Shown: positions 54,790 to 63,757 of the stretch, one piece after another
Layout: each line of letters opens with the position of its first letter
Position numbering within the stretch: position 1 is the stretch's first letter
Source: Oceanicaulis alexandrii DSM 11625
GTDB taxonomy: Bacteria > Pseudomonadota > Alphaproteobacteria > Caulobacterales > Maricaulaceae
Assembly (NCBI RefSeq): GCF_000420265.1
Contig: NZ_ATUP01000001.1
Span: 992,001 to 1,056,000 of the forward strand
Direction: 5' to 3'
Length of the DNA stretch: 64,000 nucleotides
Notes under the pieces: generated by a model
Seen by the model: only the letters and a program-made list of their open reading frames with translations
Told to the model about the DNA's origin: nothing
Databases searched by the model: none
Made by a program: the position numbers and the translations under genes

Positions 54790-55536
54790 TCAGTCGCCGA
54801 ATCCGGGATCACGGACCTTGTCGGACACCGGCAGCTGGCCAAAGACCGAATGCACGCCGGAGACATAATGGGGCTGGTTGTTATTGACCTGCCCGGGCAG
54901 GGTGAAGCTCCCCATATCCACGGTGGAGCCGCCGGCATAGCCCAGGCTCTCGACCGGGCCGAAGGCCGCCTCGATCTGCGCGATGCCTGCAGCATCCGCA
55001 TAAGCGGCGTAGCCATTGGGATCAGTTTGCGCCGCCGGATCGCAGCCGGCTGCGGCGCGCGTATGCTCAGAGCCGCCCGCACACAACAACCCGCGCAAGG
55101 CCCCCGCCGTGCGTTCGCTGACGGCCGGGCCGGAATCCGGCGCCCAGCCCGCTTGTCCGCCTTCCGCCGTCAACACCTGTTGCGGCGCCGGTTCAGAGGG
55201 TCGCGAAAGGGCCGGCGTCGCAACCTCGGCCGGACGCTGGGGCGCAGGAACAGGTTCTGCAGGCGATGCATCAGAAGTGAGCTCTGGCGCCTCTTGCAGC
55301 GGCTCCAGGACGGGTTGAGGCGCCACAATCTCCTCCGGCTCCACAACAGGCACGGGCTCGACTTCGGGGACCGTCACCATGGTCAGATGGATCGTGCGAT
55401 CCGGTAGCGGCTGCGGGTTCGGCGCATGCAACAGATACAATGCCGCAGCGCCCAACCCCAGATGCAAGGCCGCCGCCACGGCGCCCGACGCCCATTTCAG
55501 CACAGTCGGGCTGATTTCGCCGGTCAGTTTCGACAT
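54790..55536 (-). CDS. TonB/TolA-like membrane-anchored proline-rich protein
   Basis: 248 residues starting MSKLTGEISPTVLKWASGAV. One N-terminal helix (AVAAALHLGLGAAALYLLHA, with a His near the membrane as in TonB/TolA), then a Pro/Glu/Ala-rich linker (PVVEPEEIVAPQPVLEPLQE), then a C-terminal domain with two Cys (LRGLLCAGG, AAGCDPAAQ) and NNNQPHYVSGVHSVFGQLP. No exbBD genes are adjacent, so it may use TolQR or act as an anchor only. Function not known. It lies between the cyclo-ligase and fpr genes on the same strand. Confidence 0.65.
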   Translation of the reverse strand: MSKLTGEISPTVLKWASGAVAAALHLGLGAAALYLLHAPNPQPLPDRTIHLTMVTVPEVEPVPVVEPEEIVAPQPVLEPLQEAPELTSDASPAEPVPAPQRPAEVATPALSRPSEPAPQQVLTAEGGQAGWAPDSGPAVSERTAGALRGLLCAGGSEHTRAAAGCDPAAQTDPNGYAAYADAAGIAQIEAAFGPVESLGYAGGSTVDMGSFTLPGQVNNNQPHYVSGVHSVFGQLPVSDKVRDPGFGD

Positions 55537-55668
55537 GGAAACCGCCGCAAACGATGGGGAGGCGAGCGCGTTCATTCATTCCGCCGCTTGGTTTTGGACC
55601 GCAAGTCAGACAGCAGGGCGGCTTGGGGTCAATGGCGTGAACGCCAGCTTGCCGCTTTGTAATGCGGT

Positions 55669-56244
55669 TCAGGGGGCGATCTGGTGCGCGCCCTGCTCCG
55701 TGACGACCCAATCGAGACGCATGTCGTGCGCCTCGGCGGGAACTTTGGCCAGCCTTTGGGCGGCATAGGCCAGCCCGACGACGGTCAAGGGACCCGATTG
55801 TCTGAGCTTTTCCAGCGTGCGGTCATAAAACCCGCCGCCATAACCCAGCCGCCGCCCCTTAAGGTCAAATCCGACGAGGGGCACAAGGATGAGGCTCGGG
55901 TTCAGTTCAGCATGGTCCGCTCCCGGTTGCCGCGTCCCGAACGGTCCGGGCTCCAAAGGCTGGTCGAGCGTCCAGCTTCGAAAGGTCAGGGGCTGATCCT
56001 TGCCTACGACACAGGGCAGGGCGATGCGCGCCTGCTCCAGCGCGAAGGTCTCAAGCAAGGTCTGAGGGTCGATCTCGTCGCCGATCGCGGCATACCCCGC
56101 CACCACTTGCCGAACCTTCGGCCAAAGGCTGTCGGGGAAGTGTTCGACCAGCCTGCGCCCGGCGTCGGGCTCTTTGGCGTAGGACGCCGCCCGCGCGGCC
56201 CGCGCCGCGCGCCTGGCGTTTGTCTTGCGCCAGGCCGTCAGCAT
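55669..56244 (-). CDS. fau: 5-formyltetrahydrofolate cyclo-ligase
   Basis: Converts 5-formyl-THF to 5,10-methenyl-THF with ATP. 191 residues: TAWRKTNARRAARAARAA (basic N-terminus), QVVAGYAAIGDEIDPQTLLE, ARIALPCVV, PSLILVPLVGFDLKGRRLGY and GGGFYDRTLEKLRQSG (nucleotide loop), then DMRLDWVVTEQGAHQI. The place downstream of zapA with a putative 6S RNA between is the classic order seen widely in proteobacteria. ATG at 56244 used; the open frame up to 56298 lies within the RNA region. Confidence 0.93.
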   Translation of the reverse strand: MLTAWRKTNARRAARAARAASYAKEPDAGRRLVEHFPDSLWPKVRQVVAGYAAIGDEIDPQTLLETFALEQARIALPCVVGKDQPLTFRSWTLDQPLEPGPFGTRQPGADHAELNPSLILVPLVGFDLKGRRLGYGGGFYDRTLEKLRQSGPLTVVGLAYAAQRLAKVPAEAHDMRLDWVVTEQGAHQIAP

Positions 56245-56289
56245 GAAAGGTGGAAAGGCAAGGTGGCGGCGCCAATTCCGCCGGTGGTC

Positions 56290-56455
56290 GTTTTCCAACC
56301 CTGATGACCCGGTAAACCAGGTGGGCGCCGCTTAGATAGGACCACGGTCCAGTCCAGAGGCAGCTCCCTCTCAGAGATGTAAGGTCCTCGGGATGTTAAG
56401 ACCTGTCGAACGGTCCAGCTACCGCCGCTGATATAGATGGGGTCGCGGGGCCTCG
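56290..56455 (-). ncRNA. ssrS: Putative 6S RNA
   Basis: The roughly 160-nt gap between zapA and the cyclo-ligase gene is the standard site of 6S RNA, which binds RNA polymerase holoenzyme. On the minus strand GGACC (56412-56416) can pair with GGTCC (56339-56343), enclosing an internal section with GAGGACCTTA, which recalls the central bubble region. A GC hairpin ACCTGG/CCGGGT follows near 56309-56324. Exact ends and the fold were not computed; location is the main evidence. Confidence 0.45.
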
Positions 56456-56458
56456 CGC

Positions 56459-56863
56459 TCAAGCGCTTTCTCCATCAGACGGCTCCGGTGACGCAGTCAT
56501 GGCATCGGTCGCCGCCTGGACGCCGGTCATGGATTCGAGCTGTTCCGCTGCACTTATGAGGGCTTCCGCAGCCCGCGCCCGGTCCGCACGACGGCGGGCG
56601 TCAGCCTGAGACACCTTCCCTTTGAGGTCCAGAACCGTGTCTTCCAGCTCATCGACCTTGCCCCGGGCCTCGCGCATCTCATCGGTCACGATCAGGGCCG
56701 CCATCAACAGCAGGCGAACATCGCCGATCTGTCCCACCTTGTTCGCCAGATCGCGCACATGGGTGTCCAGATGTCCGGCCAGCTCCCGCAGATAGGCCTG
56801 CTGGCCCTCTTCGCAGCCGATGGTGAAGGCGCGCCCGTTCAGGGAGATGGTGACCTTGCTCAC
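56459..56863 (-). CDS. zapA: Cell division protein ZapA
   Basis: 134 residues; binds FtsZ and stabilises the Z-ring. N-terminal ZapA domain VTISLNGRAFTIGCEEGQQA, followed by LRELAGHLDTHVRDLANKVG, then VRLLLMAALIVTDEMREARG and a coiled coil with a Ser/Asp-rich end. It overlaps the upstream coiled-coil gene by ATGA, so they are co-translated, and is followed by the putative 6S RNA. Confidence 0.93.
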   Translation of the reverse strand: MSKVTISLNGRAFTIGCEEGQQAYLRELAGHLDTHVRDLANKVGQIGDVRLLLMAALIVTDEMREARGKVDELEDTVLDLKGKVSQADARRRADRARAAEALISAAEQLESMTGVQAATDAMTASPEPSDGESA

Positions 56864-57174
56864 GCTGTCTCCTCTGCATCGTCGCTCGCGGCGAGCAGGG
56901 TTTGAAGGTCGCTCATGGCCGCGTCGAGCGCCTGTGCGGCGTCGGTCGCAGCAGCCTGGAGTTCGTCTTCACGCGCTTGCGCCTCATCCAGCGCTGCAGC
57001 CAGGCGGGCGCGGTCATCATCGAGATCACGCGCCGCTTCCACATCGCCAGCAGCCGCGCTCAAGCGCAGCTGGTAGTCATCCAGACGCGCGCCCACGCGG
57101 GACACGGCCCGATTCAGCCGGTCGACGGCATCAGCCAACGGATCGTCGGCGGCAGGGGGTTCAGGCGCACTCAT
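56860..57174 (-). CDS. Small coiled-coil protein preceding zapA
   Basis: 104 residues, almost entirely helical and Ala/Asp/Glu-rich, with heptads (ADAVDRLNRAVSRVGARLDD, DLDDDRARLAAALDEAQARE). It matches the small DUF4164-type proteins often encoded before zapA in alphaproteobacteria; this assignment is from context and composition. It overlaps zapA by 4 bp and probably works in the same division process. The ATG at 57174 is used instead of a TTG at 57201. Confidence 0.7.
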   Translation of the reverse strand: MSAPEPPAADDPLADAVDRLNRAVSRVGARLDDYQLRLSAAAGDVEAARDLDDDRARLAAALDEAQAREDELQAAATDAAQALDAAMSDLQTLLAASDDAEETA

Positions 57175-57253
57175 GCCCTTAAAATCCGCCTTTAACGGCA
57201 AAAGTTCAAGCAGTGTGACAGGGCGAGCCTGAAAGAATCTCTGCGCCCGGCCT

Positions 57254-60200
57254 TCAGCTCAGCTTCAACTGCGCCAACATGTCTGACAAACGGGCCCGGA
57301 CGACCTCGCGCGAGGTCTCCCGGCGGGCGAACTCCACGCCGGCCTGACGCACGTCATTCCAACGGTTTTCATCGTCAAGCATGGCGAGGATATGGCGCAC
57401 GAAGCCTTTTGCGTCCTCAGAGACCAGAACATCGACCCCCGGGGTCAATCCCATGCCCTCCGCCCCGATCGGCGTTGTTATGCAAGGCGTGCCCAGCGCC
57501 AGGCTGGCTGCAACCTTGCCCTTCGCGCCCGCGCCATAGCGCAGCGGCGCGACCGAGGCGCGGACCTCACTGAAGAAGATGTCGACTGTTTCGACAAAGC
57601 CCAACACCTTTACGCCATTCTTGCCATCCAGCGCCTTGAAGCGATCGGGCATCTTGCTGCCCGCCAGGACAAAGCGCGCATCCGGCTTCTGGGCGCGCAC
57701 CTCGGGCCAGACGTCTGACAAGAACCAGTCGACAGCGTCCACATTCGGCGGATGTCCAAACCCGCCGAGAAAGCCGATACCTTCGCGGCGATGAAAGCCC
57801 GCTGCGATGGGCTCAGGGTCATAGATCAGGGGCAATTTGAACGCGGGCGTTTCCGGCGCCTCTTCATCCAGCAACGCGATTTCGGTGTCCGAATGCGGCA
57901 GCACCGCATCCGCTGCACGAATGATCGCCAACTCTCGAAGCTTGGTCTGCGCCGCGGAGTCCTGGGCCAGCGCATCATCGGCCAGTTCAGCCTCCCGATG
58001 CTCGCGCAGGAAATGCAAATCCGCGGGCATGAAGGCGATTTTCGCCTGCGGCGCGTGAGTGCGCAAAGCGCCCATCACGCGCTCGGCGGCGGCGAAGCGG
58101 TGCACGATGACCAGATCAAACTCTGCCCCCCGCGCCGTGATGAACGGTTCGAAGCGCGAATAAAACGGGTGATAGATCGTCTCGACGCCCATCGCCTGCA
58201 ACGGTGCGGAATACGCCTTGGTCCACAGGAAATTATCGACCGGGACGAAGGTCACCTTATAGCCCAGCGCCTGCAGAGCCCGCATCGTCTCCACCGCCAC
58301 CAGCGACCCGGCGTCGTGCTGGGGTTCGGGCGTCGTCATGTCGATGAACAGCACACGCTTTGTGACGCCGCGCTCTTTCTCGCGCTCGGGCTGCTGCCCG
58401 TTGGGACGGTGCGCCGCCAGCACGTCCGACCAGCGGTCGCGCAATTGTTCGAGGTTTTTCACCTGATACGCCTTGGCCCCGGACGCGAGATCCGTGCCCG
58501 AGCTCACCCCTTCGAAATGGATCAGCATGGAACGGGGCTGAAAGACGGTGCGCAGCCCTTCGGCGCGCACGCGGAACGCCAGGTCCGCATCCTCGGCATA
58601 CGCCGGGCGGAAGATATCATCAAAACCGCCCAGTTTTTCCCACAAACCCCGGGGCAATGCGATGGAAGCCCCGGAAATGTAATCCACGTCCCGGGCATAG
58701 CTGAACTCTGGACGTCGGGGGTGGTCAAACCGGCCCAGATTCCAGGCCGAACCGTCCTGCCAGAATATCCCGCCCGCTTCCTGCAACCGGCCGTCAGGAT
58801 AGATCAGCTTGGAGCCGACCAGACCGACCTTGGGATCACCGTCCAGCGTCTCCACCAGCGTATCCAGCCAGTCGGGCAGCACCAGCGTGTCATTATTGAG
58901 CATCAGCACATGCCGGCCACGGGCCTGTTCCGCGGTCAGATTGCAATTGCCGACAAAACCCTGATTGGTCTCGTGGCGCACCCAGCGCACATGATCCATC
59001 GGCACGTTGGCCGCCGCCAGAGTGCCGTCTGTGGACTGGTCATCGCCCACCAGAATTTCAAAGCTCGCATGCGGATTGCTGGCGAAGACGCTCTCGATGC
59101 AGGCCAGCGTATAGGAAATCTGATTATAGGCCGGGATAATGATGGAGACGTCAGGCGAGGATGCGACAGGCCGCTTGGCTGCGACCTTCGCCAAACGCTC
59201 CGCCAGCTTGCGCGCGGCGTCATCGCCCACCACGGTCTTGATCGGCGGCTGGCCTTCTGACTGAAAGGCGAGATCGTATCGGCTGATCAGCTCCGGAATA
59301 TAGCTCGCGGCATCTCCAAACTCTTCGGTCAGCATGCTGTTGAGCGTTTTTATCTGTGACCGGTTTGAGGGTGCGGACGCGCCGCTTTCTGGCGCGCGCG
59401 AAGCATCAAGCTGAGACGCCAGCTGAGACGCTTTGCGAGCGCGCAGCCGCGCGCCGATCTGCCCGGTCGCCGTCCACCAGGCAGCCTTCAGCCCCCGGCG
59501 GATGAGATTCCGGACGCCCGGAAGGCGCGTCATCACAGCCCGCACGGGCGTAGTGGCTTTCCAGATCGAGCTGTCCTCGATGGCTTTCAGACGCACGGCT
59601 TCCGCACGCAAGGCCCGGCGTTCGGAATCAGCCGCCACATAATCCGCCTGGGTTTTCTGAAGCTCGTTCTCCAGCGATTGCGCGTGATCTTGATAAGCGT
59701 GAACAGAGTCTTCGAGCGCTATAAATTCAGTAGTGAGCACTTGCAGTTCATCGCGCGCCTGCTGCACTTCATGATTGGATTGCTCCAACTCGGTTTTAAT
59801 CTTTTCCGCCAAGGCAGAGGCTGAAGTGAACGCCTCGCGAGCCGCATCTCGTTCATTAGCGAGGCGTGCCGTTTGAACTTCGAACGCTTCGCGAGCGGCA
59901 TCCCGCTCTTTGGAAAGACGCGTTTTTTCCTGCTCTAAAGTCTCGCGAGCGGCATCCAGCTCCTTTAGCAGACCTTGCTCGGTCGCCTTCTGATCATTGC
60001 GAGCCTTATCGCGCTCACGCTCAACTTTTGCGACCTGTTTGTGGCCTTCCGCGCGAACGCGCACAATGGAGGCCCGGCTCTGACCGGCCAGCCTCAGGAC
60101 TTCGTCTTCCAACGCGCCTAGATCAGCCAAATGTGCTCCGGCCTCAGCCTCGCCATACAAGTCACTGATCGCATCGAGAACTTTCGTCATGTCGGTGCTG

Positions 60201-60892
60201 AAGACCGCATCCGACGCCGACCGGGGCTCTTTGAGGAATTCATCAATCCGTGCGCTGGCGTCCTGAGTGATCTTGAGCCCGTCAACCTCAAGCCCTTTGC
60301 GCACTGTCTCAATAACCGAACGCCAATCTTGGCGTAGCGCCGAGTAACTGACCACCACGCCGCCATCCGCCTGGAACGCCTTGAGCGCTTTCAAGCTATA
60401 CCAGGCCCATAACAACCCCGCTTCATCGGCCGTGAATTTGTCACGGTGCGCCAGCGATTGCGCGACTTCCGCCGGGTCTCGATGGATCAGTACTTGCGCC
60501 GGCGCATAACCAGCGTGTTGCAGCGCCTGACGCCAGGTCGGCGCATAAAGCGTGCAGCGCGGATCCTTCACCGCAATCAGCTCATGACCGTCGCCGAACG
60601 CCGTCCGGATCGTGTCTGCAGCCGTCTTCACGGCTGTGCGCGGCAGCGCCCCATGGAGCGTATCGTCTTCCAGGAAGGGCGCATCCCAGGCTGCGTCCGC
60701 CTTCGCCAGCCAGGCGTCGTTGAGCGCGACCACATCGGTGGGCTCCCAATAGCCGGACTTGTTGTAGGCGTTCGCCGGCATCAGATCGCCCGGCAGATCC
60801 GCCCCCAGAAGGTTGAGGATGCGCGTAAGCGCCGAAGTCCCAGAGCGGTGCATGCCCAGAACCATGATCGCCGTTGAAGTGTTTTCCGTCAT
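57254..60892 (-). CDS. Sulfotransferase / coiled-coil / GT2 / GT4 fusion protein
   Basis: 1212 residues, four parts. Residues 1-235: sulfotransferase-like, with PAPS loop IMVLGMHRSGTSALTRILNL and AVKDPRCTLYAPTWRQALQH. Residues about 275-440: long coiled coil including three exact 18-residue repeats (RDAAREAF core). Residues about 577-800: family 2 glycosyltransferase (DVSIIIPAYNQISYTLACIE, LVGDDQSTDGT, then HVLMLNNDTLVLPDWL). Residues about 845-1212: GT4-like glycosyltransferase (VLFIDMTTPEPQHDAGSLVA, IGFLGGFGHPPNVDAVDWFL, PLRYGAGAKGKVAASLALGT). It probably builds and sulfates a surface glycan at the membrane. A second sulfotransferase and a GT2 are divergent from it. Confidence 0.85.
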   Translation of the reverse strand: MTENTSTAIMVLGMHRSGTSALTRILNLLGADLPGDLMPANAYNKSGYWEPTDVVALNDAWLAKADAAWDAPFLEDDTLHGALPRTAVKTAADTIRTAFGDGHELIAVKDPRCTLYAPTWRQALQHAGYAPAQVLIHRDPAEVAQSLAHRDKFTADEAGLLWAWYSLKALKAFQADGGVVVSYSALRQDWRSVIETVRKGLEVDGLKITQDASARIDEFLKEPRSASDAVFSTDMTKVLDAISDLYGEAEAGAHLADLGALEDEVLRLAGQSRASIVRVRAEGHKQVAKVERERDKARNDQKATEQGLLKELDAARETLEQEKTRLSKERDAAREAFEVQTARLANERDAAREAFTSASALAEKIKTELEQSNHEVQQARDELQVLTTEFIALEDSVHAYQDHAQSLENELQKTQADYVAADSERRALRAEAVRLKAIEDSSIWKATTPVRAVMTRLPGVRNLIRRGLKAAWWTATGQIGARLRARKASQLASQLDASRAPESGASAPSNRSQIKTLNSMLTEEFGDAASYIPELISRYDLAFQSEGQPPIKTVVGDDAARKLAERLAKVAAKRPVASSPDVSIIIPAYNQISYTLACIESVFASNPHASFEILVGDDQSTDGTLAAANVPMDHVRWVRHETNQGFVGNCNLTAEQARGRHVLMLNNDTLVLPDWLDTLVETLDGDPKVGLVGSKLIYPDGRLQEAGGIFWQDGSAWNLGRFDHPRRPEFSYARDVDYISGASIALPRGLWEKLGGFDDIFRPAYAEDADLAFRVRAEGLRTVFQPRSMLIHFEGVSSGTDLASGAKAYQVKNLEQLRDRWSDVLAAHRPNGQQPEREKERGVTKRVLFIDMTTPEPQHDAGSLVAVETMRALQALGYKVTFVPVDNFLWTKAYSAPLQAMGVETIYHPFYSRFEPFITARGAEFDLVIVHRFAAAERVMGALRTHAPQAKIAFMPADLHFLREHREAELADDALAQDSAAQTKLRELAIIRAADAVLPHSDTEIALLDEEAPETPAFKLPLIYDPEPIAAGFHRREGIGFLGGFGHPPNVDAVDWFLSDVWPEVRAQKPDARFVLAGSKMPDRFKALDGKNGVKVLGFVETVDIFFSEVRASVAPLRYGAGAKGKVAASLALGTPCITTPIGAEGMGLTPGVDVLVSEDAKGFVRHILAMLDDENRWNDVRQAGVEFARRETSREVVRARLSDMLAQLKLS
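59835..59996 (-). repeat. 54-bp coding repeats in the coiled coil
   Basis: Three copies with a period of exactly 54 bp; the shared TCGCGAG begins at 59835, 59889 and 59943. Each encodes an 18-residue helix turn unit with the core ERDAAREAF or ELDAARETL. The exact period suggests recent tandem duplication lengthening the coiled coil. Confidence 0.7.
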
Positions 60893-61045
60893 CTGTCCCG
60901 CCAGCGCCTTGTCATGACCACCTGTGTAGCCCTCATCGGGGCCGCCCCGTCAAGGCGGGAAGTGTGCGCTTGATTGCGTCTGGAGGGAAAAATGCTAAAC
61001 ACGCTGTCTTCGTGCAGATTACTGTTCGCCCCAGGCTCTTCCCGC

Positions 61046-61975
61046 ATGACCACGTCACCGCCCCGGCCCGTTTTCATCATTGGCGCGCCGCGCTCGGGCA
61101 CTTCGGTGATGACCTGGGCGCTCGGCCAGCATCCCGACATTCAGCCCATGCCGGAAACGGCCTGGATCGCGGCAGAAGCCGTGGCGAGCCTGCAATCGTT
61201 CAGACTGGGGTCTGAACGCGGAGAATTCTCTCATCTCTCCAATGTCCGGTTCCCCTTCGATGCGTTCCTGGAGCACAAGGGCCGTGCGATCGACGCCGTG
61301 GTTCATGACGCTTTCGCCAGACGGCTCATGGACAAGTATGGCGACGAAGGCCGCCCCAGCGCCGACCAACTCGCCGATCCTGAGTTCTTGCATATCCGTC
61401 TCGATCCAGATCACCCCAAGACACGCTGGGTGGACGGCGCGCCGATCAACACGTTCTACACCTGGGCGCTGGCCCGAATGTTCCCCGACGCGCAATTCCT
61501 GTTTCATCTGCGTGCGCCGCAGGGCGTCATCGCCTCGCTCGAAAAGTTTGATGTGGCCGGCGGCGTCGCCACCGAACACGAAGCGGCCGTGGCCATCTGG
61601 ACGGAGCATGTGCGCGCCGCCTGGAACACAGAAAGAGCGCTCGGCCCTGACCGCGTCTTCCGCGTCGACTTTGACCGCCTGCAATCTGACCCGGAAGCGC
61701 TGATGGGTGACATCTGTGCGTTTCTGAATGAGCCATCATGCTCGGAGTGCGTCGCTTTCCTGAACCGCAGACTGAACTCTTCAGGAACGCATGAAACCGA
61801 TATTCGCGACACGTTGGGCGCGCTTGCCGGCTTCAAGGAGGCGGCGGCGCTATACGACGCCATCACCGCGACCAGGACAGAGACTGCGGAAGGGCGCGAA
61901 GCAGGCGAGCAATATATCCAGAAGCGCTTTGAATCTCTCTCCGCGGACAGGCCGCTGCTGGGTGGGCGATCATGA
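61046..61975 (+). CDS. Sulfotransferase family protein
   Basis: 309 residues. The 5'-phosphosulfate loop is PVFIIGAPRSGTSVMTWALG near the N-terminus; DAQFLFHLRAPQGVIASLEK carries the 3'-phosphate-binding Arg, and FRVDFDRLQSDPEALMGDIC plus FLNEPSC the usual end. It should use PAPS to sulfate a glycan or lipid. The ATG at 61046 is the family start. It is divergent from the 1212-residue fusion protein gene and overlaps the following GT2 gene by 4 bp. Confidence 0.88.
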   Translation: MTTSPPRPVFIIGAPRSGTSVMTWALGQHPDIQPMPETAWIAAEAVASLQSFRLGSERGEFSHLSNVRFPFDAFLEHKGRAIDAVVHDAFARRLMDKYGDEGRPSADQLADPEFLHIRLDPDHPKTRWVDGAPINTFYTWALARMFPDAQFLFHLRAPQGVIASLEKFDVAGGVATEHEAAVAIWTEHVRAAWNTERALGPDRVFRVDFDRLQSDPEALMGDICAFLNEPSCSECVAFLNRRLNSSGTHETDIRDTLGALAGFKEAAALYDAITATRTETAEGREAGEQYIQKRFESLSADRPLLGGRS

Positions 61976-63000
61976 CGCCTGCTTCAAGCCCGAGGACGTC
62001 ACCGCAGATCACCGTCATCATCGTCGCCTATAATAGCGGCGATTTTCTGCAGCCCTGCGTGGATGCGCTGGCGAAGCAGAGTTTTACAGATTTCGAGGCG
62101 GTGATCGTCGACAACGCCTCCACTGACGGCGCCGTGGAGACGCTGGACTTGCCGGACGCGCGTTTCCGCATCGACAGACCCGGCGCCAATCTGGGCTTTG
62201 CAGGCGGGAATAACCGCGCCGCACGCGAGTCCCGCGCGCCCTGGATCGCCTTGCTGAACCCGGACACCCGGGTCGCGCCAAACTGGCTGGACGCCCTGCT
62301 GGACGGCGCCCGGCGCTGGCCGGACTGTCCGGCGTTCGGCTCGACGCAACTTCGGTTGGATGACCCGGACATTCTCGATGGCGCCGGCGATGTCTGGTAT
62401 GCGGGCGGTGTCGCCTGGCGGGCGCTGGAAGGCCGCCCCCTCAAAGACAATCCGCCTGCGGGCGAGACCTTCGCGCCCTGCGGCGCGGCCGCCTTCTATG
62501 ACCGCGAGCGTTTTCTAGAGCTTGGCGGATTTGACGAAAGCTTCTTTTGCTATTGCGAAGATGTCGATTACGGATATCGCGTCCGCCTGACAGGACAGGT
62601 CTGCATCCAGCTCACGGACGCGATCGTCTATCACGCCGGCTCGGGGACTACCGGCAGGCATTCGGAATTCACTCTGTTTCACGGACATCGCAACCGGATC
62701 TGGGTGTTTTTCAAAAACACACCGACCGCGCTCCTGCCCGTGCTGACCCCGGTTCACCTGGCCATCAACCTTTATCTTTACCTGCGAGCCGACACAGAGC
62801 GGCGCGGTTATCTCAAACGCGCTTATGGCGCCGCCTGGCAGGGCTTGAGCGCGGTGATGCGGCAACGCAAGGGCTTGCGCGCCATCCGAACCGGATCCGT
62901 CTTATCCCTCATGCGCGCCATGATCTGGTCGCCCGTTCTGGTGACACGACGCGGCGCCAAGCTCACCGGGAAAGGCGAGCGCGTCTCCAGCCGTGATTAA
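61972..63000 (+). CDS. Family 2 glycosyltransferase
   Basis: 342 residues, RhamnosyltransferaseT-like GT2. ITVIIVAYNSGDFLQPCVDA, AVIVDNASTDGAVETLDLPD (nucleotide-sugar), NLGFAGGNNRAARES, WIALLNPDTRVAPNWLDALL (DxD-like), ELGGFDESFFCYCEDVDYGY and FHGHRNRIWVFFKNTPTALL follow the WbbL-type order, ending with a short membrane-associated helix pair. The acceptor is unknown. Coupled to the sulfotransferase gene by ATGA, so sulfation and glycosylation belong to one pathway. Confidence 0.93.
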   Translation: MTPASSPRTSPQITVIIVAYNSGDFLQPCVDALAKQSFTDFEAVIVDNASTDGAVETLDLPDARFRIDRPGANLGFAGGNNRAARESRAPWIALLNPDTRVAPNWLDALLDGARRWPDCPAFGSTQLRLDDPDILDGAGDVWYAGGVAWRALEGRPLKDNPPAGETFAPCGAAAFYDRERFLELGGFDESFFCYCEDVDYGYRVRLTGQVCIQLTDAIVYHAGSGTTGRHSEFTLFHGHRNRIWVFFKNTPTALLPVLTPVHLAINLYLYLRADTERRGYLKRAYGAAWQGLSAVMRQRKGLRAIRTGSVLSLMRAMIWSPVLVTRRGAKLTGKGERVSSRD

Positions 63001-63088
63001 CTTTGCACAGCACACAGGCCGAGCGCGTTCAAACCGCTTTTCAGCCGTGCTATGGCCTAGGGGCGCTTTTGAACCGATCTGGAAAACC

Positions 63089-63757
63089 ATGAACCGTTCC
63101 GCCGGGTACACGCTGATTGAAGTGCTTGTCATGCTCGCGGTGACGGCGATCCTAGCAGCGACGGTGCTGGAAACCGTCCGCGCCTCTGCGTCGAACGGCT
63201 TGCGGATCGAACAGGCCGCCCGGAACGCGTCTCAGGATTACATCACTCTGGCGGGCGTCCGCCGTACTGTGGAGAACACGCGCGCCGAATATACGAACGA
63301 ACCCGGCGTGTTTGTTGGCGATGAAACCCAATTCAGCGCGCTGACGAGCCAGGCTCTCATGACAGACAGGCCTTATGCGCAGCGATATACGCTTCGTCTG
63401 ATCAATGAGCCAGACGGCGTATCGCTCATGTATGAGGACCCGTCAGGAGACTTTCGAGTTTCATATTGGCCCAAGTCTCAGGGTCGTTTTTCTTACTATG
63501 GACCCGAGCTTGAACGGCAAGGCGGCTTTTTTGCGCGCGCTGGCGAGCCGACGGACAGGGTGTGGCGCTCTGAATGGCCGTTTCAGTCCGGTCTCCGCTC
63601 TCGATCTGATCAGTCCTACTTCCGGGCTTTGCCCTTAGCGATCCGCGCCGAAATTGAACTGCCGAATGGAGAGGCGCACATCATCGTTTTTCAAATCCAG
63701 GCAACCGCCCCGCCGACGCCACGGATTGAGGACGTGTTAGGCACTCTAGGACCATGA
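63089..63757 (+). CDS. GspJ-like type II pseudopilin
   Basis: 222 residues. The type IV prepilin leader is MNRSAGYTLIEVLVMLAVTA, with a Gly/Tyr before the hydrophobic helix and Glu at position +5, as needed for prepilin peptidase. The remainder is a beta-rich globular domain (YTLRLINEPDGVSLMYEDPS, WPFQSGLRSRSDQSYFRALP) like minor pseudopilins. The ATG at 63089 is the leader start; the frame before it lacks prepilin features. The next gene, starting at the overlapping ATGA, looks like a GspK-type protein. Confidence 0.75.
   Translation: MNRSAGYTLIEVLVMLAVTAILAATVLETVRASASNGLRIEQAARNASQDYITLAGVRRTVENTRAEYTNEPGVFVGDETQFSALTSQALMTDRPYAQRYTLRLINEPDGVSLMYEDPSGDFRVSYWPKSQGRFSYYGPELERQGGFFARAGEPTDRVWRSEWPFQSGLRSRSDQSYFRALPLAIRAEIELPNGEAHIIVFQIQATAPPTPRIEDVLGTLGP

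Noticed and set aside
57752-59260. 502-codon open frame opposite the fusion glycosyltransferase
   Set aside because: Antisense shadow; the glycosyltransferase motifs are on the other strand.
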